Below, in pieces: positions 53,471 through 63,416 of a stretch of 64,000 nucleotides of DNA. Origin of the DNA: Haladaptatus sp. DYF46 (GTDB lineage: Archaea > Halobacteriota > Halobacteria > Halobacteriales > Haladaptataceae). Position 1 is the first letter of the stretch, and the number at the start of each line of letters is the position of its first letter. The notes beneath the pieces are model-generated. The model was not told where the DNA came from, ran no database searches, and saw only the letters and a program-made list of their open reading frames with translations. A program made the translations under genes and the position numbers. The stretch is taken from contig NZ_JAJFAY010000003.1 of NCBI RefSeq assembly GCF_021083305.1, positions 248,001-312,000 on the forward strand. The letters are read 5' to 3'.

Positions 53471-53485
53471 TTAGGCCAACCTAAA
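53471..53485 (-). promoter_or_regulatory. DtxR-family operator box 2
   Basis: TTAGGCCAACCTAAA, the same arms as box 1 with a 5-base centre, upstream of the promoter. The two boxes are centred about 37 bases apart and could be bridged by two dimers. Confidence 0.55.
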
Positions 53486-53587
53486 TACGTGGGGGACGGC
53501 ACGGGGTTTTACCGGAATCGAACCTGCCGGCGTCGTCACACGGCACGTGGAGTGAGGCTTAACTTCCCGGCCGCGAGACCGATACCT

Positions 53588-54205
53588 ATGGACCCCGACG
53601 ACAACCGTCGCGACTGGGCGGAGCGCACGGGTGATTTTTCGCCCGCGTACTACGCCGAAATCGGCCCGAACGAGGTCAGCAACACCCTCGCTAGCGTGTT
53701 CGACTATTACGTTCCCGAGAAAGCCGCGATTCTCGAAGTCGGTTGCAGTTCCGGTCGCCACCTCGCCCACCTCCTCGACGACGGATACACGAACCTCACC
53801 GGAATCGACATCAACGACGAGTCGTTCGACGTGATGGCCGAGCGGCATCCGAAACTCGCCGCGACGGGGACGTTCCGAACCGGCGCGATCGAGGACGTCC
53901 TCCCCGAATTCCCCGACGATACGTTCGACGTGGTGTACTCGGTGGAGACGCTCCAACACATCCACCCCGACAACGAATGGGTGTTCGAGGAGATATGCCG
54001 CGTCGCGTCCGACCTCGTGATAACCGGGGAGAACGAGGGAAACAGTCCACGACGGGGCCGAGGGGACGAGAAAGTGAGCTACGTTCACGACGACTTTCCG
54101 CTGTACTACCGGAACTGGAAACGTGTGTTTTCCGACCTCGGCCTCGCCCAACTCGTCTGCGAACCGAGCAAGCGCGACACGGTTCGCGTGTTTCGCGTGC
54201 TTTGA
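53588..54205 (+). CDS. Class I SAM-dependent methyltransferase
   Basis: 205 residues from the ATG at 53588. Rossmann-type SAM binding: ILEVGCSSGRHLAHLLDDG (motif I), LTGIDINDES (motif II acid), and VVYSVETLQHIHPDNEWVFEEICRVA (motif IV/V region). The C-terminus has an acidic charged loop and FSDLGLAQLV. Substrate unknown. Its upstream region is shared with the DtxR boxes, so it could also be metal regulated. Confidence 0.85.
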   Translation: MDPDDNRRDWAERTGDFSPAYYAEIGPNEVSNTLASVFDYYVPEKAAILEVGCSSGRHLAHLLDDGYTNLTGIDINDESFDVMAERHPKLAATGTFRTGAIEDVLPEFPDDTFDVVYSVETLQHIHPDNEWVFEEICRVASDLVITGENEGNSPRRGRGDEKVSYVHDDFPLYYRNWKRVFSDLGLAQLVCEPSKRDTVRVFRVL

Positions 54206-54422
54206 GACCGACGGAGTCGGATTCTCTCGACTCGGATGCGGAGAAGAATGGTCGGACGGGAGCCGTGTGTGAGTCGAGAAAACGGGAGGCAAGGACGGTA
54301 CGACGTTACAGGACTACGCGCGTGACGGTCGGCAAACATGGGAGTCAATATAAACGAACCGTGCTGGCGGACGAGGGACCTCTCCGAAACAATCAAACCG
54401 TATAGGAGGACTACCGTACGGT

Positions 54423-55040
54423 ATGAGCGGAAACTCGGCCACGCAGAGTAAAGTGCAACGGGTCATCGACGAGTACGAGTTGACCGGAATGGGCGACCGA
54501 CTCGAAGCGGATTGGACGGGAGAGGACGGGACACAGTACAGCCTTCGTGACCTCGCCGACGTGTTCAACCGAGCCGTGCTCCGCGCGGCGCTGGAACAGG
54601 CCGGCGTATCGTCCTTGGACGGGGAGGTCGAAAACACCTACCGGTTATTGACGGACGACGCGGTGAGTCGGGGGGTACGCATCGAAACGAAGAATTCGCT
54701 CGCTCGGGAGGGGATTTCCATCGAGGAAATCGAGAAGGACTTCGTTACGCATCAGGCGATACACACCTACCTGACGAAACACCGCGGCGTCAAGTACGAG
54801 TCGGGCGAAACCGAAACCGACCAAGTGAAAAAGAGCGGCGAAACGATACAGCGGTTGCGAACGAAGACCGGTGCGGTCACGGAAACGACGCTGACGAACC
54901 TCGTCAATACGGACCGCCTCACGCTCGGGGATTTCGACGTCTTCGTGGATATCCGCGTCCTCTGTGATACGTGCGGGCAGTCGTACACGGTGGAGGACCT
55001 CCTCGAAAACGGCGGCTGTGACTGTGAGTCGTCGAACTGA
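54423..55040 (+). CDS. rdfA: RdfA-like rod-determining factor
   Basis: 205 residues resembling haloarchaeal RdfA: SKVQRVIDEYELTGMGDRLEADWTG, then SLRDLADVFNRAVLRAALEQAG and EVENTYRLLTDDAVSRGVRIETKNSLAREGISIEEIEKDFVTHQAIHTYLT. The C-terminus carries a zinc-ribbon-like CDTCGQSYTVEDLLENGGCDC. RdfA is required for rod shape in Haloferax; the basis is not a known enzyme activity. My assignment rests on recalled family pattern, so paralogous roles are possible because haloarchaea carry several such proteins. Confidence 0.65.
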   Translation: MSGNSATQSKVQRVIDEYELTGMGDRLEADWTGEDGTQYSLRDLADVFNRAVLRAALEQAGVSSLDGEVENTYRLLTDDAVSRGVRIETKNSLAREGISIEEIEKDFVTHQAIHTYLTKHRGVKYESGETETDQVKKSGETIQRLRTKTGAVTETTLTNLVNTDRLTLGDFDVFVDIRVLCDTCGQSYTVEDLLENGGCDCESSN

Positions 55041-55132
55041 GCGGTCGCGTGACTCCGGCTACCCCGTTACCACCCAGTGGACCGAGGGCGCTGCCGCGCT
55101 CGACGGCGAACATGGAACACGGAATACTCGAT

Positions 55133-57022
55133 TCAGTTCGCGAAACGGCCCTCTCGTTCGAGTTTCGTGGCCAATTCGGCGTACAAGCGTGCGCAACTGT
55201 TCTCCGACCTCCTGTTCGGCGAGACGGACGCGAGGGTCTCCCAGTCGCCGACCAACACGAGACGCTTTCTGGCGCGGGTCAACGCGACGTTCAGGCGGCG
55301 CGGCCCCTCGTTAGGGAGTTCGAGGAATCCGGCGTTTCCGGCGTCGTTGCTCCGAACGAACGAGACGACGACCGCTTCGCGTTCACCGCCCTGAAACGAA
55401 TCGACCGTATCGACGGTGACGCGGCCCGCGTTCTCGCCGGTCCGATGGAGTCGCGAGCGGATTTCGCCGACCTGCCCCCGGTACATCGAGATGACGCCGA
55501 TGTCCTTCGGGGCGACGCCCGCGTCCACGAGTTTCGTCACCTCCTCGACGACCGCTCGTGCTTCGGCGGGGTTGTAAACGGAGTTGCCGCCGGACTCGCG
55601 ACGCTCGTCGCCGGCGACGTCGATGGCGACGAGCGAGTCGAGGCCGTCGATTCGCCATTCACGGTTTCGCGCCGCGGTTTCCAAACTTCCGTCGTAGAAC
55701 GCGGCGTTGGGGAAGTCGGCGATGGCCGAGTGCATCCGGTACTGCCGCCGGAGGAGGACCGAGATGTCGGTCCCGTATCGGTCGAGGAGGTGCTCGAACA
55801 GCGAGACGTGTAGCCGTTCGTCCTTCATCGATTCGTCGGCGCAGTACGGCGGCAGTTGCTTGTGGTCGCCCGAGAGCACGAGCTTTCGCGCACGGTCGAG
55901 GACGATGGCCGTCGCCGGGCGACTCGCCTGCGTCGCCTCGTCGACGACGGCGACGTCGAACCGGTTCGTGTCGAACTGAGCGGCACCGCTCGTCGTCGCG
56001 GCCACGATGTCCGCTTCGGCGACGGAGGCGTTCGTGTAGTGCCGCCGAACCACGTCGTTCTTCGAGTTGCGACCGACGCGGGCGACCCTGAGACCGTCCT
56101 CGGTGGGTTCTCCATCGCCGTCTTCGTCGAATTCGTTCGCCTGGCAGACGGCCGCGTGGAGCGTGTCGGGTTCCGGGTCCCCCACCGCGCTGTCGCCGAC
56201 GAGGAGGTTGTCCACGGCCTGATTGGAGTGTGCCGTCACCAACACCGAATCGCCGTGTCGGACCGCGTACAGCACGTACGCCGTCAGCGTCCGCGTCTTT
56301 CCCGTTCCGGGCGGACCGTGAATACAGAGGACGTCTTCCGCGTCGTCGGCCCACTTCAGGGCCTGTTTCTGATACTCGTTCAACGCCATGTCGGCGCTGG
56401 GGACCGAGAGTCCGTCGACCTCGAACCGGGCGGGTCGATTTCCGACTATCAGGTCCCGTTTTTCCGGATTCGATTCGATTTTTCGAATCGCCTCCGTCCG
56501 CCGCTCGAACGGAACGGGGTTGAGGAGATGGGTCAGCCAGAACTCGCTTCGGTTGTCCGTGAGGAGACCCTCGACGCCGGACTGTTCGCAACTGTCGTCC
56601 GGTTTGACCGTCACCGTCGACGGGCCGACGGTGACGATTTCGACGGCGAGGGGGAAGTCGTCCGATTCCCCCATCGTATCGATGAGAAAGACGCTCTCCG
56701 GGTACATCTCCTCGTCCCGAAAGAGGTCGACGTCACCGTCGCCGTCCTCGGGCGAAATCTGAAACGAGTACGTCGGTTCCGCGGGTCGGTCGTTCGCTCC
56801 GAGCGAGACGAACGGACCGGACGCGACTCCCCGCGCTACGAGCGTCGTCAACCCCTCGTTTCGGTATCGTTCACGGTTCGCCCGCCGTTCGGTTTCCCGT
56901 TCCGATTCGACGAACTCCGTCAGTTCGTCGAAAAACGCGCGCCGTTCGTCCGCGGAGAGGTCGGACCGAGGTCTCACTTCCGATTTCGGGAGTTCGAACG
57001 CTTTCAGTTCGTCCTCCAGCAC
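55133..57022 (-). CDS. DNA2/NAM7 (UPF1-like) superfamily 1 helicase
   Basis: 629 residues. Walker A GPPGTGKTRTLTAYVL (about 240), Walker B AVVDEATQASRP, SGDHKQLPP, motif III/IV region LLRRQYRMHSAIADFPNAAFYDG, then VDTVDSFQGGEREAVVVSFVRSND and LNVALTRARKRLVLVGDW, the complete set of SF1B motifs. A beta-barrel-like N-terminal part (about 100-190) precedes the motor, as in UPF1/IGHMBP2. Start is GTG at 57022. Role in DNA repair or RNA processing is likely. The 128-residue gene upstream on the same strand ends 19 bases away. Confidence 0.88.
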   Translation of the reverse strand: MLEDELKAFELPKSEVRPRSDLSADERRAFFDELTEFVESERETERRANRERYRNEGLTTLVARGVASGPFVSLGANDRPAEPTYSFQISPEDGDGDVDLFRDEEMYPESVFLIDTMGESDDFPLAVEIVTVGPSTVTVKPDDSCEQSGVEGLLTDNRSEFWLTHLLNPVPFERRTEAIRKIESNPEKRDLIVGNRPARFEVDGLSVPSADMALNEYQKQALKWADDAEDVLCIHGPPGTGKTRTLTAYVLYAVRHGDSVLVTAHSNQAVDNLLVGDSAVGDPEPDTLHAAVCQANEFDEDGDGEPTEDGLRVARVGRNSKNDVVRRHYTNASVAEADIVAATTSGAAQFDTNRFDVAVVDEATQASRPATAIVLDRARKLVLSGDHKQLPPYCADESMKDERLHVSLFEHLLDRYGTDISVLLRRQYRMHSAIADFPNAAFYDGSLETAARNREWRIDGLDSLVAIDVAGDERRESGGNSVYNPAEARAVVEEVTKLVDAGVAPKDIGVISMYRGQVGEIRSRLHRTGENAGRVTVDTVDSFQGGEREAVVVSFVRSNDAGNAGFLELPNEGPRRLNVALTRARKRLVLVGDWETLASVSPNRRSENSCARLYAELATKLEREGRFAN

Positions 57023-57040
57023 GGGGGTCAGTTCCGGATG

Positions 57041-57427
57041 TCAAAACCTGAGACGGTCGCTCAGCGTCGTCTTCGAGGCCGTTTCGACCGAGATGAACCG
57101 AACGGTCCCGTCGATGCCGAAACTCGTATCGTACCACCCCACCTGCGCCGAGTCAGGTCGCCAGAGGACGTACTCGTTCGTCGTCGTCGGGGTTCCTTTC
57201 CCGTGCAACGGGACGGCGTACCCGTCCCGGTTCGGCGCGCTCTCGCGGACGGTCTTCGCCCCGCGGTCGAGCGCCGCCTGCAAATCGGCGGGCGGGATGT
57301 TCCGGTCGAACCGGGAGGTCTGCATCGGTTCCCCGTCCGAGCGGAGAAGCGTCGAATCGCGTAGGTTCCACGCCTGCGACAGGTCGTTAACCGCCGTCTT
57401 CTTAGAGGGATTCGGTTCGGAGGTCAT
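57041..57427 (-). CDS. Hypothetical protein upstream of helicase
   Basis: 128 residues from the ATG at 57427 (a TTG five codons upstream is less likely). Cytoplasmic, with no domain recognised; aromatic-rich C-terminal half (TTNEYVLWRPDSAQVGWYDTSFGIDGTVRFISVE). The short gap suggests co-transcription with the helicase. Confidence 0.55.
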   Translation of the reverse strand: MTSEPNPSKKTAVNDLSQAWNLRDSTLLRSDGEPMQTSRFDRNIPPADLQAALDRGAKTVRESAPNRDGYAVPLHGKGTPTTTNEYVLWRPDSAQVGWYDTSFGIDGTVRFISVETASKTTLSDRLRF

Positions 57428-57738
57428 GATTTCGTGGGTCAACGGGTGGTACGTCTCGGGATTTCGGGGTTCAAGCGGTGAGGAGCGGCCGCGATACTGT
57501 CGTAGGTATCGAACATGGTCGATATAGGCCCTTCGCTTCGGGAGCGAGGAGACGACGGCGTCGAGTTGTGGGTCGTCAGTCGATGACGCGGCCGATAGTG
57601 AGAACAGTTCATCCGACCGAACGGTTGGGGTCGTTTTGGTTTTTCCAGCAAAATACGCAGATATTATTCACTTTCGGCCATTTGCGGTCATCTAATACCG
57701 GGATAGCCGAACGGTCGGGTGCACTGACGGAACGCGAA

Positions 57739-57966
57739 TCAGGGACCGGCTTCGGTCTCCCCACCCGTTGTAGTCCGTCTATTTCTGCGGTCGATGACGA
57801 CCACAGCGGCGACGACGAGAGCGAGCAGAAGGTAGAGAACTGCGGCGACATAAACGCCGATAACGTCGGCAAAGACGACGAGATACGGGATAACGAGCAG
57901 GGCGAGAATGAGTTTCTGTCGTCGCTCGATTCGGCCGAGTCGGTCGTCGAGGTCGGAATCGTCCAT
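57739..57966 (-). CDS. Small two-helix membrane protein
   Basis: 75 residues from MDDSDLDDRLGRIERRQ at 57966. A charged amphipathic start, then two hydrophobic stretches (LILALLVIPYLVVFADVIG and VYVAAVLYLLLALVVAAVVV) and a basic/acidic tail. Resembles the many small haloarchaeal membrane proteins whose role is unknown. The longer start at 58005 lacks the typical acidic opening. Confidence 0.6.
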   Translation of the reverse strand: MDDSDLDDRLGRIERRQKLILALLVIPYLVVFADVIGVYVAAVLYLLLALVVAAVVVIDRRNRRTTTGGETEAGP

Positions 57967-58091
57967 ACGGAATCGAAACGGAAGGGAAACATGAAAATAA
58001 CCCATATATAGAGTAGTTTATCAAACGAAAGAATCGAGGAGATCTCGGAGAAAGTCATCCACCGGTACCGAGCGGGGAATCGGATCCCGTA

Positions 58092-58718
58092 TCAGTGGGG
58101 ATTCGTTCGAACCGTCGGAAGCCGCCACCCGAACCGAACGGCCGCGACTCTCGTCACGAGCGTGATTCCCGCACAGCCGCCGACCGCGACGTTGGCATCA
58201 CCGCCGAGGGTCAACAGACACCAGTACGCAAAGCCGCCGAGGACGGCACAGCTAGCGTAAAAGTCCCGAACCAACACGAACGGCGAACGGTCGAGGAGGA
58301 TGTCCGCCATCGCGCCACCGCCGACTGCGTTGATGGTCGCAACCGCGACGACGCCGAACGGCGAGACGCCGACCCCGGATGCGACGATGGCACCGGCGGT
58401 CGTGAAGGCTGCAAGTCCGACGGCGTCGGCGGCCAGCGAAATCGGATGCCGGTCGGGTTGGCGGTAGAGGAGGGAGAGGACAATGGCGACGGAGACGCCG
58501 ACCACGCCGAAGCCGATGTTCGAGAGGGTTTGCAGCGAGAGCGGAACGCGGTTGACCAACACGTCGCGGGTGGTGCCGCCGCCGAAGGCGGTGACGAGGC
58601 CGACGACCGTCACCCCGAACGGGTCGAACCCTTCGCGAATCGCCTTGCTCGCGCCGACGAGGGCGAAAGCGACCAGTCCGACGGCGTTCGCGATGGAGAA
58701 GAGTTGGTCCGAAAGCAT
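58092..58718 (-). CDS. Trimeric intracellular cation (TRIC/YadS-type) channel family protein
   Basis: 208 residues with seven predicted helices in a pseudo-repeat: ALVGASKAIREGFDPFGVTVVGLVTAFGGGTTRDVL and AGAIVASGVGVSPFGVVAVATINAVGGGAMADIL. The GGGTTRD and GGGAMAD motifs mark the two half-repeats typical of prokaryotic TRIC channels (UPF0126), which conduct potassium. Length is normal. Its promoter region is shared with the divergent MBL gene and the TGTCnGACA array. Confidence 0.88.
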   Translation of the reverse strand: MLSDQLFSIANAVGLVAFALVGASKAIREGFDPFGVTVVGLVTAFGGGTTRDVLVNRVPLSLQTLSNIGFGVVGVSVAIVLSLLYRQPDRHPISLAADAVGLAAFTTAGAIVASGVGVSPFGVVAVATINAVGGGAMADILLDRSPFVLVRDFYASCAVLGGFAYWCLLTLGGDANVAVGGCAGITLVTRVAAVRFGWRLPTVRTNPH

Positions 58719-58773
58719 CGGTTTAGCCGCTATTTCGGGACAGGTGTTATTACATCAGCGATTACCGTCGAAC

Positions 58774-58889
58774 TGTTACGAGTTGTCCGACAGTTCGCCC
58801 CATATCTAAATTCCCATACACTGTCAGACAGTTGTCCTACATCATCCCTCCGCACCATTATACGTCCGTTGTCGGACATGTGTTCGACG
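58774..58889. promoter_or_regulatory. Operator array of TGTCnGACA palindromes
   Basis: Perfect copies TGTCCGACA (58784-58792), TGTCAGACA (58822-58830) and TGTCGGACA (58870-58878), with weaker copies at 58774 (TGTTACGAG), 58833 (TGTCCTACA) and 58881 (TGTTCGACG). The members form pairs 10-11 bases apart, and the pairs repeat at 48-base intervals. They sit between divergent TRIC and lactonase-like genes and flank a TATA-like CATTATACG (58855-58863). A cooperatively bound repressor or activator is implied; its gene is not identified. Confidence 0.55.
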
Positions 58890-58928
58890 GTAAGATACGC
58901 TCTTTTCACAAGACAATGATTATTATGC

Positions 58929-59732
58929 ATGGTTAATGCAACCATCGACGTTATCGACCGGGGTGGACTGGAGTGTGACCTGAACTATCTCATCGAGGGA
59001 AACACGCTGGGGAGCCACGACGAACCCAACCCGGACACCGACTACATCGAGATACCGGTGTTCAACCTCGTCATCGACCATCCGGAGGGGACGATTCTCT
59101 GGGATACGGGCAACCACGAGGAGGCCCTCGACGGACACTGGCCGGAGGGGTTGAAACAGGCGTTCTATCCGCACGACGTGGGGGAACACGACCTTCGGGA
59201 CGACCTCGGGGATGCGGGATACGACCTCGACGACATCGACTACGTGTTCCAGACTCACTTGCATCTCGACCACGCGGGTGGCCTGCACCACTTCGACGGA
59301 ACCGACACGCCGGTGTTCGTCCACGAAGAGGAGTTGAAGTTCGCCTACTACAGCACGAAAACGGACGAGGGAAGCGCGGCGTACGTCCTCGGCGACTTCG
59401 ACCACGACCTCAACTGGCAGGTCTTACATCGGGACCGAGAGACCCACTTCGAGGACGTCGAGTTCGTCCGCCTCCCCGGTCATACACCCGGTCTGACGGG
59501 GACGGTGGTTCACCTCGACGGTGCCGGAACGGTCGCGTTCGCGGGCGACGAAATCTATCAGACCGAGAACTACGACGATGAGGTTCCGCTCGGTGCCGGA
59601 CTCCTCTGGAGCCACCGTCACTGGTTCGACAGCCTCCAGAAACTGAAGGAGATAGAGCGCAAACACGACGCCGAGGTCGTGTACGGCCACGACCCGGACC
59701 AGTTCGAGGAGGTTCAGGGAGGATGGCCCTGA
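58929..59732 (+). CDS. Metallo-beta-lactamase fold, AHL lactonase-like hydrolase
   Basis: 267 residues. The binuclear metal motif is THLHLDHAGG (HxHxDH) at about 114-123; further ligands are LPGHTPG (His), FAGDEIY (Asp) and VYGHDPDQF (His). N-terminal IPVFNLVIDHPEGTILWDTG is the N-acyl homoserine lactonase family pattern. Such enzymes open lactones; whether this one acts on quorum signals or on metabolic lactones is unknown. One base separates its stop from the next gene, an iron-type alcohol dehydrogenase, so they form an operon behind the TGTCnGACA array. Confidence 0.85.
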   Translation: MVNATIDVIDRGGLECDLNYLIEGNTLGSHDEPNPDTDYIEIPVFNLVIDHPEGTILWDTGNHEEALDGHWPEGLKQAFYPHDVGEHDLRDDLGDAGYDLDDIDYVFQTHLHLDHAGGLHHFDGTDTPVFVHEEELKFAYYSTKTDEGSAAYVLGDFDHDLNWQVLHRDRETHFEDVEFVRLPGHTPGLTGTVVHLDGAGTVAFAGDEIYQTENYDDEVPLGAGLLWSHRHWFDSLQKLKEIERKHDAEVVYGHDPDQFEEVQGGWP

Positions 59733-59733
59733 G

Positions 59734-61050
59734 ATGAGCTACGAACGCTCCGTCTCCGCGCCGTCCCACGAACTCTCTCCGGAAACCGTCTGGCACATCC
59801 AGATGCCTCAGATTCGGTTCGGTCGGGACGCGACGGACGAACTGGCGTTCCAGTTGCACGATTTGGGAGTGGACGAGGACGCCCACGGTCTCGTCATCAC
59901 CGACGGGAACCTCGTGGACATCGGCCACGTCGAACGCGTTCAAACGCACCTCGAAGACGCCGGATTCGCCGTCGATGTCTACGACGAATCGGAGCGCGAA
60001 CCGTCCATCGCGGCCATCGAGAACTGTCTCGATTTCGTCCACGACGAAAAGGGCGAAGCGGGATACGACTTCTACGTCGGCCTCGGCGGAGGGAGTTGCA
60101 TGGACACCGCGAAGACGACGCGCGCGGTCATCGCCAACGGCGGCGGGCCGCTCGATTACATCGCCGAACCGACCGGCGAAGGGGAACCCCTGACGGAGTC
60201 CGGCCCGCCGCTCGTGTTGATGCCGACGACGGCCGGAACCGGAGCGGAGATATCGCCGGTCTCCATCCTCTCGGTGGAGGAAAAGGAGATAAAGGAGGGA
60301 ATCTCCAGCAACCACGTCCGCGCTGACGCCGCCGTACTGGACCCGACGCTCACGACCACACTCCCGCCGGAGTTGACCGCGAAGACGGCGATGGACGCCC
60401 TCGGGCACGCCATGGAGGGTTACACGACGCACGAGTACGATTCGCTTCTGCGGCCCACCGACCCCGCCGAGCGTCCCGTGTACGCCGGGCGGACGCCGCT
60501 CACCGAGATGTTCTCCGAAAAGGCAATCGACCTGCTGTCGAACAACGTCCGCAAGGCGGTTCACAACGGGGACGATTTGGAGGCGCGCGAGAACATGTTA
60601 CAGGGCGCGCTGTTCGGTGCGATTGCCGGATTGACCGCAGGAGCGAGCCTCTGTCACGCGATGGCATATCCCGTCGGAAACAAGTATCACACCTACCACG
60701 GCGAAACCATCGCGATGTTGACCCCGGCGAGCACCATCGACTACAACTCCGCGAGCGACCCGAAACGCTTCGCCTCGCTCGCCCGTCGGTTCGGCGTCGA
60801 TACGACGGGGATGACTCCCGGAGAGGCCGCAGACGCCTTGAAAGGGGAGTACGTTCAGCTTCAGCGCGACCTGAACGTCCTGCCGAGCGGCCTCAACGAA
60901 CTCGCGGGAATCACGGAAGACGACGTGGATTGGCTGGCGAAACAGACTGTGGAAACGCAGGCGCGGTTGCTTCGCTGTAATCCCAGACCTGTCGTCGAGG
61001 AGGACGTCCACGACATATTCGTGGACGCGCTGCACAACTGGGAGCCGTAA
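59734..61050 (+). CDS. Iron-containing alcohol dehydrogenase family protein
   Basis: 438 residues of the group III alcohol dehydrogenase/dehydroquinate synthase-like fold. Cofactor motif GLGGGSCMDTAK (about 114-125), GTGAEISP, and metal ligands in DALGHAMEGYTTHEYD and LCHAMAYPVGNKYHTYHGE (His residues). A segment similar to hydroxyacid-oxoacid transhydrogenases is seen, with an insert of about 25 residues (LRPTDPAERPVYAGRT). Substrate not clear: 4-hydroxybutyrate-type or other short hydroxyacids are likely, which would suit a lactonase acting upstream (lactone to hydroxyacid to aldehyde/ketoacid). Co-transcribed with the lactonase-like gene. Confidence 0.88.
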   Translation: MSYERSVSAPSHELSPETVWHIQMPQIRFGRDATDELAFQLHDLGVDEDAHGLVITDGNLVDIGHVERVQTHLEDAGFAVDVYDESEREPSIAAIENCLDFVHDEKGEAGYDFYVGLGGGSCMDTAKTTRAVIANGGGPLDYIAEPTGEGEPLTESGPPLVLMPTTAGTGAEISPVSILSVEEKEIKEGISSNHVRADAAVLDPTLTTTLPPELTAKTAMDALGHAMEGYTTHEYDSLLRPTDPAERPVYAGRTPLTEMFSEKAIDLLSNNVRKAVHNGDDLEARENMLQGALFGAIAGLTAGASLCHAMAYPVGNKYHTYHGETIAMLTPASTIDYNSASDPKRFASLARRFGVDTTGMTPGEAADALKGEYVQLQRDLNVLPSGLNELAGITEDDVDWLAKQTVETQARLLRCNPRPVVEEDVHDIFVDALHNWEP

Positions 61051-61079
61051 GACACGGGGGTTTACTGACATAGATAACC

Positions 61080-61092
61080 TTTTTCCTTTTTT
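61080..61092 (+). terminator. T-run after the alcohol dehydrogenase gene
   Basis: TTTTT-CC-TTTTTT begins about 30 bases after the stop. Archaeal polymerase terminates at such T-tracts, so it likely ends the two-gene operon. Confidence 0.55.
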
Positions 61093-61161
61093 GCGTTTCC
61101 AAAAATAACCAGTATGTAGAGAGTAGACACCATCGATAAACGCTTTTGGCGGTGTGGTCGA

Positions 61162-62805
<1,644 letters not shown>

Positions 62806-62845
62806 GGAGACCAAGACCTTTGAGGGAAGACGAGAAGGGTCCACC

Positions 62846-63283
62846 ATGGCACAACAGACGGTACACCATCACGGAATCTCAGTCACCGACCTCGACCGTG
62901 CAATCGAGTTCTATCGGGACGTCCTCGGATTGGAACTCCTCGACCAGTACACACTCTCCGACGACGCGCTCTCGACGGCCATCGAGAGCGGAGCGATAAC
63001 GGGCCACTTCGCTCAACTCGGCGGCGACACGGCACGCGTCGAACTCATCGAATACGAGAGCGAGGACGAAGGGAACGGGACCGGTACGAGTGACGACGGT
63101 CGGGACGTGTACGAAACCGGCGCGAAACATCTCGGGTTGGAGACCGACGACATCGAAGGAATCTACGCGGACTTGCCGGACGACGTGGAAACCGTCAGCG
63201 AACCGCAAACGACCGGCAGCGGAACGCGGATTTGCTTCCTGCGGGACCCGGACGGGAACGCGGTCGAACTCCTCGAACTGTAA
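62846..63283 (+). CDS. VOC superfamily (glyoxalase/dioxygenase-like) protein
   Basis: 145 residues with two beta-alpha-beta modules: VHHHGISVTDLDRAIEFYRDVLGLELLDQYTLS and HLGLETDDIEGIYADLPDDVETVSEPQTTGSGTRICFLRDPDGNAVELLEL. His (HHHG), His (KHLGLE) and Glu (AVELLEL) can bind metal in the usual VOC pattern. Glyoxalase I, methylmalonyl-CoA epimerase or dioxygenase activity are options; the acidic loop (EDEGNGTGTSDDG) is unusual. It starts 41 bases after the acyl-CoA ligase and may share its transcript. Confidence 0.85.
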   Translation: MAQQTVHHHGISVTDLDRAIEFYRDVLGLELLDQYTLSDDALSTAIESGAITGHFAQLGGDTARVELIEYESEDEGNGTGTSDDGRDVYETGAKHLGLETDDIEGIYADLPDDVETVSEPQTTGSGTRICFLRDPDGNAVELLEL

Positions 63284-63287
63284 GGCG

Positions 63288-63310
63288 TCCGGGGTTCGAA
63301 TCCGGATTTT
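63288..63310 (+). terminator. Hairpin plus T-run after the VOC gene
   Basis: TCCGG and CCGGA form a 5-bp stem around a 9-base loop (GGTTCGAAT), followed directly by TTTT. It begins a few bases after the stop codon at 63281-63283. Confidence 0.4.
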
Positions 63311-63416
63311 CGATACCCGACGGTCGTTCGAGATAGTTTCAAACCCGCGTTAATTGTTCTCACTTTTCAACTTTCGATAAAAGTTTTCATAATAAGTTGC
63401 GATAATTTTCGGGTGC

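Noticed and set aside
55856..57364. 502-codon plus-strand ORF opposite the helicase
   Set aside because: Antisense translation without domains; the minus strand encodes all SF1 helicase motifs.
63288..63310. Sequence like a tRNA T-arm (GGTTCGAATCC)
   Set aside because: The stem around the standard 7-base loop does not pair, and no acceptor, D or anticodon arms are found; it reads better as a 3'-end hairpin.
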